Assembly (NCBI RefSeq): GCF_000016645.1
Contig: NC_009441.1
Location: 1,178,001-1,242,000 of the forward strand
Length of the DNA: 64,000 bases
From: Flavobacterium johnsoniae UW101
Lineage (GTDB): Bacteria > Bacteroidota > Bacteroidia > Flavobacteriales > Flavobacteriaceae
Reading direction: 5' to 3'
Below, piece by piece: positions 34,776 to 43,274 of the stretch. The notes under the pieces were generated by a model that was given only the letters and a program-made list of their open reading frames with translations, searched no databases and was not told the origin of the DNA. How positions within the stretch are numbered: the first letter of the stretch is position 1; the number at the start of each line of letters is the position of its first letter. The translations under genes were made by a program, and so were the position numbers.

Positions 34776-35975
34776 TTGAATTTCCCATTTTACATAGCCA
34801 AACGTTATATTTTTAGCCGAAGTAAAAACAACGCTATTAATATCATTAATTACATTGCCAGCATGGGAATCATTGTTGGGACAATGGCTTTGTTTGTGGT
34901 TTTATCTGTTTTTAGCGGATTAAAAGTTTTTAGTCTTTCGTTCACAAACGAGATCGATCCAGATTTAAAAATGACCAGTACGTTAGGAAAATCATTTTTT
35001 ATTTCGGCTCAGCAGGAACAAGACCTAAAAAAAATAAATGGTGTAGCCTCTTATACTAAAATTATTGAAGAACGTGTTTTGTTTATATTCAAGGATAAAC
35101 AGCACGTTACCTATTTAAAAGGTGTTGACAGCCTTTATCCTGTTGTAAACGATATTAAAAGAAAACTCTTTAATGGGCAGTGGCTAAAACCAGATTCCTA
35201 TCAGGTAGTTATTGGCTACGGAATTGCACAGGATTTTTCGATGGGAATTCTCGATTTTGAAAACCCGCTGCAAATCTTCGCTCCAAAACCGGGAAAAGGT
35301 GCAATCGAAAATCCCGAAGAAGCTTTTAATAAAACAGATGTTCTGCCAGTTGGAATTTACTCAATAAGCGAAGATTTAGATTCTAAATATGTTTTTGCAG
35401 ATTTAGGTTTAACACAGGAATTATTGATGTATAAACCCAATCAGATTTCAGGAATCGAATTTCATCTCAAAGAAAATGCAGATGAAAATGCTGTAAAAGC
35501 ACAGCTTGAAAAGATTTTCAATAATAAAATTACTTTAAAAAACAGGGCACAGTTAAATGAGTCTTTGTACAAAATGCTCAATACCGAAAATATTGCCGTT
35601 TATTTAATTTTTACTCTTGTAATTATTGTGGCACTTTTTAACCTGATTGGAGCTTTGATTATGATGATTTTAGATAAAAAAGGAAATCTTAAAACCCTTT
35701 TTAATCTTGGAACAGAAATCAACAATCTGCGAAAAATATTCCTGCTTCAGGGAACGCTTCTGAGCATTTTTGGAGGTATTATCGGGTTGGCTTTAGGAAT
35801 TATTCTAGTGATTCTGCAGCAGCAATATGAGTTAATTATGATCACGCCGACTTTAGCTTATCCTGTAGTTTTTACACTGGAAAATGTTTTGATCGTAATG
35901 GCAACCATTGTTTCTCTTGGATTTATTGCTTCGTTAATTGCAAGCAGCCGTGTAAGTAAAAAATTACTGGATTAA
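34776..35975 (+). CDS. FtsX-like ABC permease (LolC/LolE type)
   Basis: A 399-residue membrane protein with one N-terminal helix (about 22-45), a large periplasmic domain (about 46-270) and three C-terminal helices. The start NFPFYIAKRYIFSRSKNNAIN is the LolC/LolE signature, so it probably extracts lipoproteins from the inner membrane together with a LolD ATPase that is not in this window. The start codon is TTG, one base after rbfA, indicating coupling. Confidence 0.88.
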   Translation: MNFPFYIAKRYIFSRSKNNAINIINYIASMGIIVGTMALFVVLSVFSGLKVFSLSFTNEIDPDLKMTSTLGKSFFISAQQEQDLKKINGVASYTKIIEERVLFIFKDKQHVTYLKGVDSLYPVVNDIKRKLFNGQWLKPDSYQVVIGYGIAQDFSMGILDFENPLQIFAPKPGKGAIENPEEAFNKTDVLPVGIYSISEDLDSKYVFADLGLTQELLMYKPNQISGIEFHLKENADENAVKAQLEKIFNNKITLKNRAQLNESLYKMLNTENIAVYLIFTLVIIVALFNLIGALIMMILDKKGNLKTLFNLGTEINNLRKIFLLQGTLLSIFGGIIGLALGIILVILQQQYELIMITPTLAYPVVFTLENVLIVMATIVSLGFIASLIASSRVSKKLLD

Positions 35976-36044
35976 TTTCTTCTTTAAAAATATTACTTAT
36001 ATTTACCGCCTTGAAAATCTACAGCATATGATTGTTTCTGCCTA

Positions 36045-36076
36045 ATCCTAATTTTATTTTTTAGAATAATTAGGAT
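36045..36076 (+). other. Weak hairpin in the gap before the MATE gene
   Basis: ATCCTAATT at 36045-36053 and AATTAGGAT at 36068-36076 pair around 14 bases. It is the only structure seen in the 171-base gap and could be a weak terminator or part of the MATE leader. Confidence 0.35.
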
Positions 36077-36146
36077 ACTTACGTTTTTACTTTTTTAGTT
36101 CAGATTTATACATCTGGACAAATTTTATCATTTATCCTAACATATC

Positions 36147-37574
36147 ATGACAGAAACAACTATAAAGGAAACTTTCATTTCCAAAATTTTTACCACTTTA
36201 AAACAAGCTTTAAAAGGCGACGAATCATTTGATTATACTTCTGGAAGTATCAAAAAAGCCGTAATTCTATTAGCCATTCCTATGGTTTTAGAAATGATGA
36301 TGGAATCGGTTTTTGCTTTAGTAGATTTATATTTCGTTGGTCATTTAAAACACAGCAGTTTTGCCATTCAAACAGTAGGTCTTACAGAATCTGTCTTGAC
36401 CATTATATATTCTCTTGCAATAGGGATGAGTATGGCAGCAACGGCAGTTGTAGCACGCCGAATTGGAGAAAAAGATCCAATTGCTGCCGCAAAAGCCGGA
36501 ATGCAGGCCATAATTATAGCCTTTGCAGTTAACAGTTTATTGAGCATTTTTGGAATTATTTATGCTAAAGATATTCTGATTGTAATGGGTTCTTCAATAG
36601 AATCAGCCGAACACGGTTACCGATTTACTCAAATTATGATTGGTTCCAGTTTATGCATTATGCTTTTATTCCTGATTAACGGAATTTTTCGCGGTGCCGG
36701 CAATGCAGCAATTGCAATGAAAAGTCTTTGGATTGCCAACATTTGTAATATTATTTTATGCCCAATTTTAATTAATGGCTTAGGACCAGTTCCGGCTTTT
36801 GGTTTAATAGGAGCAGCTATTGCGACAACTTTAGGAAGAAGTATTGGAGTTTTATATCAGGTATATCATTTGTTTTTTGGTAACGGAGTTTTAAAAATTA
36901 AAATTGCTTATTTCGCACCAGATTTCAAACAAATAAAAGCTTTGGTTAAAATCGCTGCTCCTGGAATTTTACAATTTGTAATCGCATCCTGCAGCTGGAT
37001 TTTCCTGGCACAATTAGTTGCTACAACAGGAGGAGATCATGGTTCTGCTGGATATCAGACAGCGTTGAGAATTATGATGTTTTTCATACTTCCTGCTTGG
37101 GGATTAAGTAATGCCGCTGCTACTTTAGTGGGGCAGAATTTAGGAGCAAAACAAATTGAACGTGCCGAAAAATCGGTTTACACTACGGCAAGATATAATG
37201 TAATTTTCATGGCTTCGATTATGGTTATTACTTTAGTTTTTGGCCAATATATTATTTCGTTTTTTACGAATGATGAAATGGTAAAAACAGTTGCGATTGA
37301 AGCTTTACAAATTATGAGTATCGGATTTATCTTTTACGGAATAGGAATGGTTTTAATCAATACTTTCAACGGAGCGGGAGATACCTGGACACCAACCGGA
37401 ATTAACTTTTTTGGATTTTGGCTGTTTCAAATTCCGCTTGCTTTTGTGTTAGCCAAACATTTTAATATGGGACCAACCGGAGTTTTTATTGCTATTCCTG
37501 TTGCTGAAACTGCAATAACTCTAGCCGGAATTTTTTTCTATAAAAGAGGAAAGTGGAAACGAGTTCAAGTATAA
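36147..37574 (+). CDS. MATE family efflux transporter
   Basis: A 475-residue protein with about twelve helices in two related halves. The SIKKAVILLAIPMVLEMMMES entry and the VGHLKHSSFAIQTVGL loop are typical of MATE (NorM/DinF-like) antiporters that export organic cations or drugs with proton or sodium exchange. The second half repeats the pattern near residue 260 (LVKIAAPGILQFVIASC). Substrate not evident. It stands alone after a 171-base gap. Confidence 0.9.
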   Translation: MTETTIKETFISKIFTTLKQALKGDESFDYTSGSIKKAVILLAIPMVLEMMMESVFALVDLYFVGHLKHSSFAIQTVGLTESVLTIIYSLAIGMSMAATAVVARRIGEKDPIAAAKAGMQAIIIAFAVNSLLSIFGIIYAKDILIVMGSSIESAEHGYRFTQIMIGSSLCIMLLFLINGIFRGAGNAAIAMKSLWIANICNIILCPILINGLGPVPAFGLIGAAIATTLGRSIGVLYQVYHLFFGNGVLKIKIAYFAPDFKQIKALVKIAAPGILQFVIASCSWIFLAQLVATTGGDHGSAGYQTALRIMMFFILPAWGLSNAAATLVGQNLGAKQIERAEKSVYTTARYNVIFMASIMVITLVFGQYIISFFTNDEMVKTVAIEALQIMSIGFIFYGIGMVLINTFNGAGDTWTPTGINFFGFWLFQIPLAFVLAKHFNMGPTGVFIAIPVAETAITLAGIFFYKRGKWKRVQV

Positions 37575-37614
37575 TTGAATAATTTTTACATGTAAAGTAT
37601 TACAAATTGTTATA

Positions 37615-37622
37615 TATATTTG
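37615..37622 (+). promoter_or_regulatory. Possible -7 promoter element for the small accessory gene
   Basis: TATATTTG matches TAnnTTTG and lies 28 bases before the ATG at 37651. Confidence 0.5.
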
Positions 37623-37650
37623 TGCTCTAGAAAATTATAATGATTTAAAA

Positions 37651-37971
37651 ATGAATTTAGTGAGTATTAGAGATATATTATCTTACCCAGAAAAAAATCC
37701 GGGGACATGGTTTTATCTTCCACCGAATAAAGAAGAATGGAATTTAGATACAATGGGCGTATTTTCACTTGATAGTTATGATTTTCCACCAGACTCGAAA
37801 GACTATTTACCTGAAGAAGTGGAAAAATATGGCTGGATAGAAATATTAGATGGTGTAAGTATTGAAGATTTGGTAGAATATGCAAAAAACCAACTCGAAA
37901 ATCCATCAATTGATCAGCTGTTTAATTCATTTATTTTTTATTATAAAAATGATGCATTTCTTGACTTTTAA
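37651..37971 (+). CDS. Small acidic protein, immunity-protein-like
   Basis: A 106-residue acidic soluble protein with no signal peptide. The core WFYLPPNKEEWNLDT followed by LDSYDFPPDSKDY and a helical C terminus recalls small DUF families that occur as immunity proteins in toxin loci; DUF7716 is a possibility from memory. No toxin gene lies beside it. It has its own promoter element and terminator, making it a stand-alone cassette next to another orphan gene. Function not established. Confidence 0.55.
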   Translation: MNLVSIRDILSYPEKNPGTWFYLPPNKEEWNLDTMGVFSLDSYDFPPDSKDYLPEEVEKYGWIEILDGVSIEDLVEYAKNQLENPSIDQLFNSFIFYYKNDAFLDF

Positions 37972-38013
37972 AATAAACATAATGAATGAAAGATTCTATT
38001 CAAAATAAAAAAT

Positions 38014-38038
38014 ACCTTCAAATTTTGAAGGTCTTTTT
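38014..38038 (+). terminator. Terminator of the small accessory gene
   Basis: ACCTTCAAATTTTGAAGGT forms a hairpin followed by six T. Its inner part CTTCAAATTTTGAAG is shared with the terminator at 38961. Confidence 0.75.
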
Positions 38039-38097
38039 TGGTTCTAAATGTATTTTAACATATAAAAATAATTTAATTTTTTGAAGTAGAAAATGCT

Positions 38098-38960
38098 ATG
38101 AAAAAATATACTTATAACGACGCCATAAATGCGTATGAAATAGATCCTAGATATTTAGAGAAAGGGATTCAAGTAGCTGAGGAAAAAAAATCAATTCAAT
38201 TCGTATTAAAGGCGTAGATGATTTTAACTTTAAATGTCATTTAGATTTATCACCTTTAAAAAATAAGGCTTTTATCAAAAAACTATCAATTGATGATTCA
38301 TTTAAACTTTTGAGTATTAAAAATATCGAAGCTGTTTATTCTTTGAATGAATTGAAAGATTTTACAATAGCTTTACCAATAGATATTGATTTTTCGCAAT
38401 TAAAACAATTAGAAAAATTATTTCTTAATAATGAAAGCTATAAAAATTTAGGCTCGTTAATAAATTTAAAAGAGCTTTATTTCTTTAGATATTCAAAAAC
38501 GGATTGTTCTGAATTTTCAGACTTAAAAGGATTGACGTATTTACGTATTGATGGTTCTCGAAAGTTAACTTCATTAGAAGGAATTAGAAATTTAAGAAAT
38601 TTAAAAACTATTTGGTTAGCATTTAACAATCAACTTTCAGATGCAAATAGTATTGGAGAATTGAATAAATTAGAATGGATATGGGTAGAAGGATGTAAGA
38701 ATCTATTGGATTATTCATTTTTAAATAATAACAACAGTATAAAGAAATTGCTAATTTCAGATTTAGATTCACTGGATTTTGTAAGAAATATGAAGAAGTT
38801 AGAAAACATTAATTTTTGGAATTGTAAAAGTAGTGACTTATCGCCTTTGCTAGAATGCCCAACTTTAAAAGAAGTTTCTTTTCATCCCCAAAAAAAATAC
38901 TATTCTCATAAGAAAGATGAGATAAATAATTTATTATTTGAAAGGAGTAAAAAATTATAA
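38098..38960 (+). pseudogene. Leucine-rich-repeat-like gene with a frameshift in an A8 run
   Basis: From ATG 38098 the frame reads 31 sensible codons to EEKK and then meets a stop. Restoring one A in the run of eight A at 38183-38190 lets the reading continue as INSIRIKGVDDFN into the long downstream frame that ends at 38960. The repaired product is about 287 residues, with irregular leucine-rich repeats of about 22 residues (KQLEKLFLNN, KNLKTIWLAFNNQ, NKLEWIWVEGCKN). It has no signal peptide. Orphan LRR proteins of this type occur beside toxin-immunity genes. The run may reflect a sequencing error, a real loss, or slippage. The downstream frame alone (from TTG 38310) would lack the N terminus. 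Confidence 0.7.
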
Positions 38961-38999
38961 AAAAAGAGAGAACTTCAAATTTTGAAGTTCTCTCTTTTA
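38961..38999 (+). terminator. Terminator of the LRR-like gene
   Basis: GAGAGAACTTCAAA pairs with TTTGAAGTTCTCTC, followed by a short T run. It shares its inner arms with the terminator at 38014. Confidence 0.8.
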
Positions 39000-39045
39000 T
39001 AGTTCTTTGATAGAGTTTTAAACTTTGGAAAGATTAATTTATTTT

Positions 39046-40044
39046 TTAAACAAATTCATATCCTGCATAAACCTGTTCAATTTCTTTCATGATAGCGAAT
39101 AAATTTTCAGGTTCATCAGTTGTAACTAATTTTTGTTTGAATTCTTTAAACGAATGGATTCCTTTAAAATAGTTGGTATAATGACGACGCATTTCTACAA
39201 TTCCTAAACGCTCGCCTTTCCATTCCATAGACCATTTTAAATGATTTCTGGCAGCTTCAACACGATCAATAACCGTTGGAGCAGGTAAGTGCTCACCAGT
39301 TTTAAAATAGTGTTTGATTTCGTTAAAAATCCACGGATAACCAATCGCAGCACGACCAATCATGATACCGTCAATTCCATATTCGTTTTTATATTGTAAT
39401 GCTTTTTCAGGACTGTCGATATCACCGTTTCCGAAAATTGGCATTGTAATTCTTGGGTTGTTTTTCACACGTGCAATATGCGACCAGTCTGAGTGGCCTT
39501 TGTACATTTGCGCACGTGTTCTGGCGTGAATTGTTAAAGCCTGAACACCAATATCCTGAAGTCTTTCTGCAACTTCATCAATATTAATTGAGCTTTCATC
39601 CCAGCCCAGACGAGTTTTTACTGTAACTGGTAAATCAGTTCCTTTAATAACCGCTTTGGTTAAACGAACCATTAAATCTACATCTTTCAAAACTCCGGCT
39701 CCGGCACCACGACAGACTACTTTTTTTACCGGACATCCAAAATTGATATCCACTAAATCCGGTTTTACAGTCGAAACGATTTTAGATGACATTTCCATTG
39801 CTTCCTCATCACCTCCAAAAATCTGAATTCCAACAGGACGTTCGTAATCAAAAATATCCAGCTTCATACGGCTTTTTATAGCGTCACGAATTAATCCTTC
39901 CGATGAAATAAATTCAGAGTACATCATGTCAGCGCCATGCGTTTTGCATAATCTGCGAAACGGCGGATCGCTCACATCTTCCATCGGTGCGAGTAGTAAA
40001 GGAAATTCGGGTAATTCTATGTTGCCAATCTTGACCATCTTCAT
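39046..40044 (-). CDS. tRNA-dihydrouridine synthase (DusB-like)
   Basis: A 332-residue flavoprotein that reduces uridine to dihydrouridine in the tRNA D-loop. It has APMEDVSDPPFRR at the N terminus, the NFGCPVKKVVCRGAGAGVL motif with the catalytic cysteine, KTRLGWDE, the HARTRAQMYKG substrate loop and the IFGNGDIDSPE segment. The ATG at 40044 is chosen because the TAATTTTG promoter element on the minus strand at 40061-40054 lies inside the longer frame; another ATG, two codons later at 40038, is equally possible. Likely DusB family; DusA and DusC are less similar. Confidence 0.92.
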   Translation of the reverse strand: MKMVKIGNIELPEFPLLLAPMEDVSDPPFRRLCKTHGADMMYSEFISSEGLIRDAIKSRMKLDIFDYERPVGIQIFGGDEEAMEMSSKIVSTVKPDLVDINFGCPVKKVVCRGAGAGVLKDVDLMVRLTKAVIKGTDLPVTVKTRLGWDESSINIDEVAERLQDIGVQALTIHARTRAQMYKGHSDWSHIARVKNNPRITMPIFGNGDIDSPEKALQYKNEYGIDGIMIGRAAIGYPWIFNEIKHYFKTGEHLPAPTVIDRVEAARNHLKWSMEWKGERLGIVEMRRHYTNYFKGIHSFKEFKQKLVTTDEPENLFAIMKEIEQVYAGYEFV

Positions 40045-40053
40045 TATTTTTTG

Positions 40054-40061
40054 CAAAATTA
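40054..40061 (-). promoter_or_regulatory. Bacteroidota -7 promoter element for the dus gene
   Basis: The minus strand reads TAATTTTG, matching TAnnTTTG, 10 bases before the ATG at 40044. It rules out the longer frame opening at 40122. Confidence 0.6.
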
Positions 40062-40090
40062 CAACATTTAGTTCAATTTGTACCAAATTG

Positions 40091-40310
40091 AGGTTCAAAG
40101 GTTCAGAGCAGCAAAGCTTCAAAGGTTTTTTAAGTAGATATTAGGTCATTTCGACGAATGAGAAATCGGACCTGTATTCCCAGTTAGAGAATCGCCAATC
40201 TTTGTAGAGTTTCGAGTGTGATTTCTCCCTGCGGTCGAAATGACATACAGAACCTGGTTAGGTTAGATTAAGAAACCTTTGTCCCTATGTACCTCAGAAC
40301 CTTTGTACCT
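40091..40310. repeat. Nested palindromic intergenic repeat
   Basis: The outer arms AGGTTCAAAGGTTCAGAG (40091-40108) and CTCAGAACCTTTGTACCT (40293-40310) pair with two mismatches. An inner pair, GTCATTTCGACGAATGAGAAATC (40145-40167) and 40220-40244 (which ends GCGGTCGAAATGAC), pairs imperfectly. The inner motif resembles a repeat common between genes in Flavobacterium genomes. It fills the gap between the dus gene and the pigment locus. Confidence 0.65.
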
Positions 40311-40314
40311 TATA

Positions 40315-41604
40315 CTACGTTCTATAATCAAAAAATCGAATAGGTTTTCGGCTCATTGGGTTAAAAACCAGAGGATTTAAAGTTTCTTTTGAAGCGAATT
40401 CTATTTTTGGAGTAACTCTTAACTTAGCTCTAAAGTGATCTTTAATTTCCTGTAAAAATTCTGGAGACTGATTTTTTACAGCAATTTTTATTACGATTTC
40501 ATCAGTGCCTAAATCATTGGTTGAAATTTCGATAATATGATTTTCGATATTGTCGAAGCCGCTCAAAACATCATTCATTGCTGGCGGATAAAGCGTTGTT
40601 CCTTTATATTTTATCATTTGCTTTTTACGGCCTACAACCGGGCCGACACGTAATGTGTTTCTTCCGCAGGCACAAGGTTCGTTATGAAGCTGTACCATAT
40701 CGCCGGTTTTAAAACGCAGTAAAGGCATTGCTTCGATTCCTAAAGTTGTAAAAGTAAGCTCGCCCGTTTCGCCGTTTTTTACAGGTAAATTATTTTCGTC
40801 CAGAACTTCAACAATAATCAGTTCCGGATGATGATGCCCGCCATTTCCGTGTTCACATTCCGTAAAAGCCGTACTCATTTCAGTAGAAGCATAAGTCGAA
40901 AACAACTTAATATTCCATTTATCTGTGATTTTTTTAGATAAAGTATTCATTGCAAAATCCTGCTCTCGCAATGATTCGCCAATGCAGACCGCACCTTTTA
41001 TACTTGAATTATTATAATCGATTCCGTGAATTTCGGCATATTCAATTAATTTCAATAAGAAAGAAGGAACCGTAATTAAATACGTTGGATTGTATTTTAA
41101 AATCGAATCCCACTGCATTTCCGGAATTCCGGCACCAACACGAATAACGCCTACTTTCAATTTTCTCAATCCCAGAAAATAAGCCAGTCCGGCCATAAAC
41201 TTTCTGTCAATTGTAGTCATTAACTGTACTACATCGCCTTCTGCAATTCCGGCGCAGGCAAACGAAATCGCTTCGTTGTAAGCCAATCGGTCTAAATCAG
41301 AATCCGTTAAACCAAAAGTAACAGGATCACCTAAAGTTCCCGAAGTAGAGGCGTAGTCGATAATTTTATTTTGCGGAACACACAAAAAATCGTCGTTGTA
41401 CTGTTGTAAATCTTCTTTTGTTGTAACAGGCAGAAACTGTAAATCTTCAAGCGTTTTAATTTTTGAAACATCAATATTCTGTCCCGCAAAAAGTCTTTTA
41501 TAAAAAGGAGAATTCTCGCTGATGTAAGCTAAAAGTTCGGCTAATTTTTTTTCCTGAAAAATTTTAATGTCTTCTAAAGAATCTTTTTCTATTGCTGGAA
41601 TCAT
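40315..41604 (-). CDS. Phenylacetate-CoA-ligase-type adenylate-forming enzyme of the pigment locus
   Basis: A 429-residue enzyme with the AMP-binding loop STSGTLGDP (86-94), the YASTEMSTAF motif, a His/Cys cluster (CEHGNGGHHH, then CACGRNT) that may bind zinc, and the RFKTGDM segment. Related enzymes make acyl-CoA or acyl-ACP thioesters of aromatic acids. At the end of the flexirubin/aryl-polyene operon it may activate the aromatic starter or an acyl group; the substrate is inference. Its ATG overlaps the upstream C45 gene stop by four bases. Confidence 0.8.
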   Translation of the reverse strand: MIPAIEKDSLEDIKIFQEKKLAELLAYISENSPFYKRLFAGQNIDVSKIKTLEDLQFLPVTTKEDLQQYNDDFLCVPQNKIIDYASTSGTLGDPVTFGLTDSDLDRLAYNEAISFACAGIAEGDVVQLMTTIDRKFMAGLAYFLGLRKLKVGVIRVGAGIPEMQWDSILKYNPTYLITVPSFLLKLIEYAEIHGIDYNNSSIKGAVCIGESLREQDFAMNTLSKKITDKWNIKLFSTYASTEMSTAFTECEHGNGGHHHPELIIVEVLDENNLPVKNGETGELTFTTLGIEAMPLLRFKTGDMVQLHNEPCACGRNTLRVGPVVGRKKQMIKYKGTTLYPPAMNDVLSGFDNIENHIIEISTNDLGTDEIVIKIAVKNQSPEFLQEIKDHFRAKLRVTPKIEFASKETLNPLVFNPMSRKPIRFFDYRT

Positions 41605-43268
41605 TGTAACTTTCTTTTGATTTTTTTTAAATATTTTTCAATTTGTTCTTTTTCAGGCAAAGTGGTAATTTCTTTGGTCAAAGCTTTTTCAAAATTAAGC
41701 TTCGCCTGGCCGAATTCTTTTATTTGGTAAAAGTACAATCCTGCTTTATAATACACAACCCAATAATCAGGGTTTAATGATTGATAATTATGAAGAAACT
41801 CTGGCGAAATCGTTTCTTTATTTTCAAGGAGAGAATCTATTTTATGATTTTCAATTCTAAATTTTTGATAATCACGATAAGCCGTTGTTTCTAAAAAAGG
41901 ATCTTTTGCAATATTTAAATTTTCTTTTTGAAAAGAAACCACAGAATCATTTTTTCTGTTGCAAAAAATTGAATTTAAATCATAACACACAAATTCGCCT
42001 AATTGATACGGATTTGCCGAAACCCAGACTAATTTTTCTTTTGGTTTAAAGATAATTCCGTGATGTGCCATTAACTGATTCAGAGCTTTTTCTGAACCAT
42101 AACCCAATTCGATATCTTTTAAACCGTTTTTATTTCGAAGAATTTTTGATGCAATTTCAGGATTCACTTTTGGGTTTTGCGACAAAAGTTCCTGCATTCT
42201 TTCAAAACGGTATTCAGAATGGCTGTTTAAAATCTGTTCCTTATTTCGTTTGTCGGCTGCAAAAGCTTTACCCTGAAAATGGTTCGAACAAATTAATTGA
42301 TCGCTGTTTGGAACATCGTAAACGTCCATTTTTGTTGGAGAAACCTCAATCAAAATAGCTTTGTTATCATTGGCACTTCCCACCATAATAGATTCAGAAA
42401 CAAATACTTTTCTTTTTTTTGCAATGGCAACGGCTTCGTCAATATTCTTGGCGTGTTGTAAAATTTCGCGGGTCAAAATTGAAATTGGTGTTTTCGCAAT
42501 CAGCGGAATTTTAGATTTCGAAGCGTTAATCGTTACCGTTAAACCTTCCTGATTCATTCCCGAAACCGCGCCCACCATTCCCGGCCAGGTAACCATCATA
42601 AACGGATAACCATCTTTTGGATTTATAAAAGCAGCAATTTTATTTTCCGCGAAAGCGTCATTTACATAAAAATCAAAATTGCGTCCCAGAATTAAACTGC
42701 CGTCTTCTGATTTTTCATTCCACGCCGCAAAAGAAGAACAGCCAACTAAAGCCAGATCTTGCAAAGCGTGTCCAATATCGTGCGCACCGTGCAGATATAA
42801 ACCTCTTTGATATTTTGGTGCTATAGTATTAAATTCATCCGATGTATATTCAGAAACGCCATAAATTTCGGTTTGATATTCTTCGGGAACATTCAAATAC
42901 AATTTTCGGTTGTACCATCTTAGAAACTGGCGAAGCAGTTTTTGCTGAAAACTTGACGGAATGAAATCGTTTATTTTAGAGAAGAAAATCTGTTGTTGTT
43001 TTTTTAAAAGAGAATCTGTTAAAGCTCCGGTGTTTAAACCTATTTCCAGCGGATCGCCTTCGGCGTATAATTCCCAAAGACCTTGTTTGTTTTTTAAAAG
43101 AGAATTTTTTCCAGAAACAAAAACCGAATCTGATTTTTTTACGACAATTGGTTTTTGTGAATTGAAACCTGAAAGATCAGGTTTATGACGCATTGATTTT
43201 GATGTACCGCAAGAAACGAACAGTTGCAAAAAACCGATAAATAAGAAAAATAAAATTCGGTTTTTCAT
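41601..43268 (-). CDS. Lipoprotein with C45 (penicillin acyltransferase-like) Ntn-hydrolase domain
   Basis: A 555-residue lipoprotein with lipobox LFVSC (Cys20). The C45 domain (about 60-400) has the presumed self-processing nucleophile Cys177 in LVGCSSFAAWN, followed by LILGRNFDF, the region around the active site of acyl-CoA:6-aminopenicillanic acid acyltransferases. A TPR-like C-terminal part covers about 490-555. It would sit in the envelope. In the pigment locus it could move or remove an acyl or aryl group. The family call is good; the role is inference. Confidence 0.8.
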   Translation of the reverse strand: MKNRILFFLFIGFLQLFVSCGTSKSMRHKPDLSGFNSQKPIVVKKSDSVFVSGKNSLLKNKQGLWELYAEGDPLEIGLNTGALTDSLLKKQQQIFFSKINDFIPSSFQQKLLRQFLRWYNRKLYLNVPEEYQTEIYGVSEYTSDEFNTIAPKYQRGLYLHGAHDIGHALQDLALVGCSSFAAWNEKSEDGSLILGRNFDFYVNDAFAENKIAAFINPKDGYPFMMVTWPGMVGAVSGMNQEGLTVTINASKSKIPLIAKTPISILTREILQHAKNIDEAVAIAKKRKVFVSESIMVGSANDNKAILIEVSPTKMDVYDVPNSDQLICSNHFQGKAFAADKRNKEQILNSHSEYRFERMQELLSQNPKVNPEIASKILRNKNGLKDIELGYGSEKALNQLMAHHGIIFKPKEKLVWVSANPYQLGEFVCYDLNSIFCNRKNDSVVSFQKENLNIAKDPFLETTAYRDYQKFRIENHKIDSLLENKETISPEFLHNYQSLNPDYWVVYYKAGLYFYQIKEFGQAKLNFEKALTKEITTLPEKEQIEKYLKKIKRKLQ

Positions 43269-43274
43269 GACCCA

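Noticed and set aside
38310..38960. LRR-like protein starting at TTG 38310 as a separate intact gene
   Set aside because: Coding sense continues upstream in the same frame to the A8 run and then in the other frame to ATG 38098.
40045..40122. Extended N terminus of the Dus protein
   Set aside because: It contains the minus-strand promoter element, and the conserved enzyme begins at about 40044.
40091..40310. Insertion sequence remnant
   Set aside because: No transposase fragment is found in any frame; the content is nested palindromes only.
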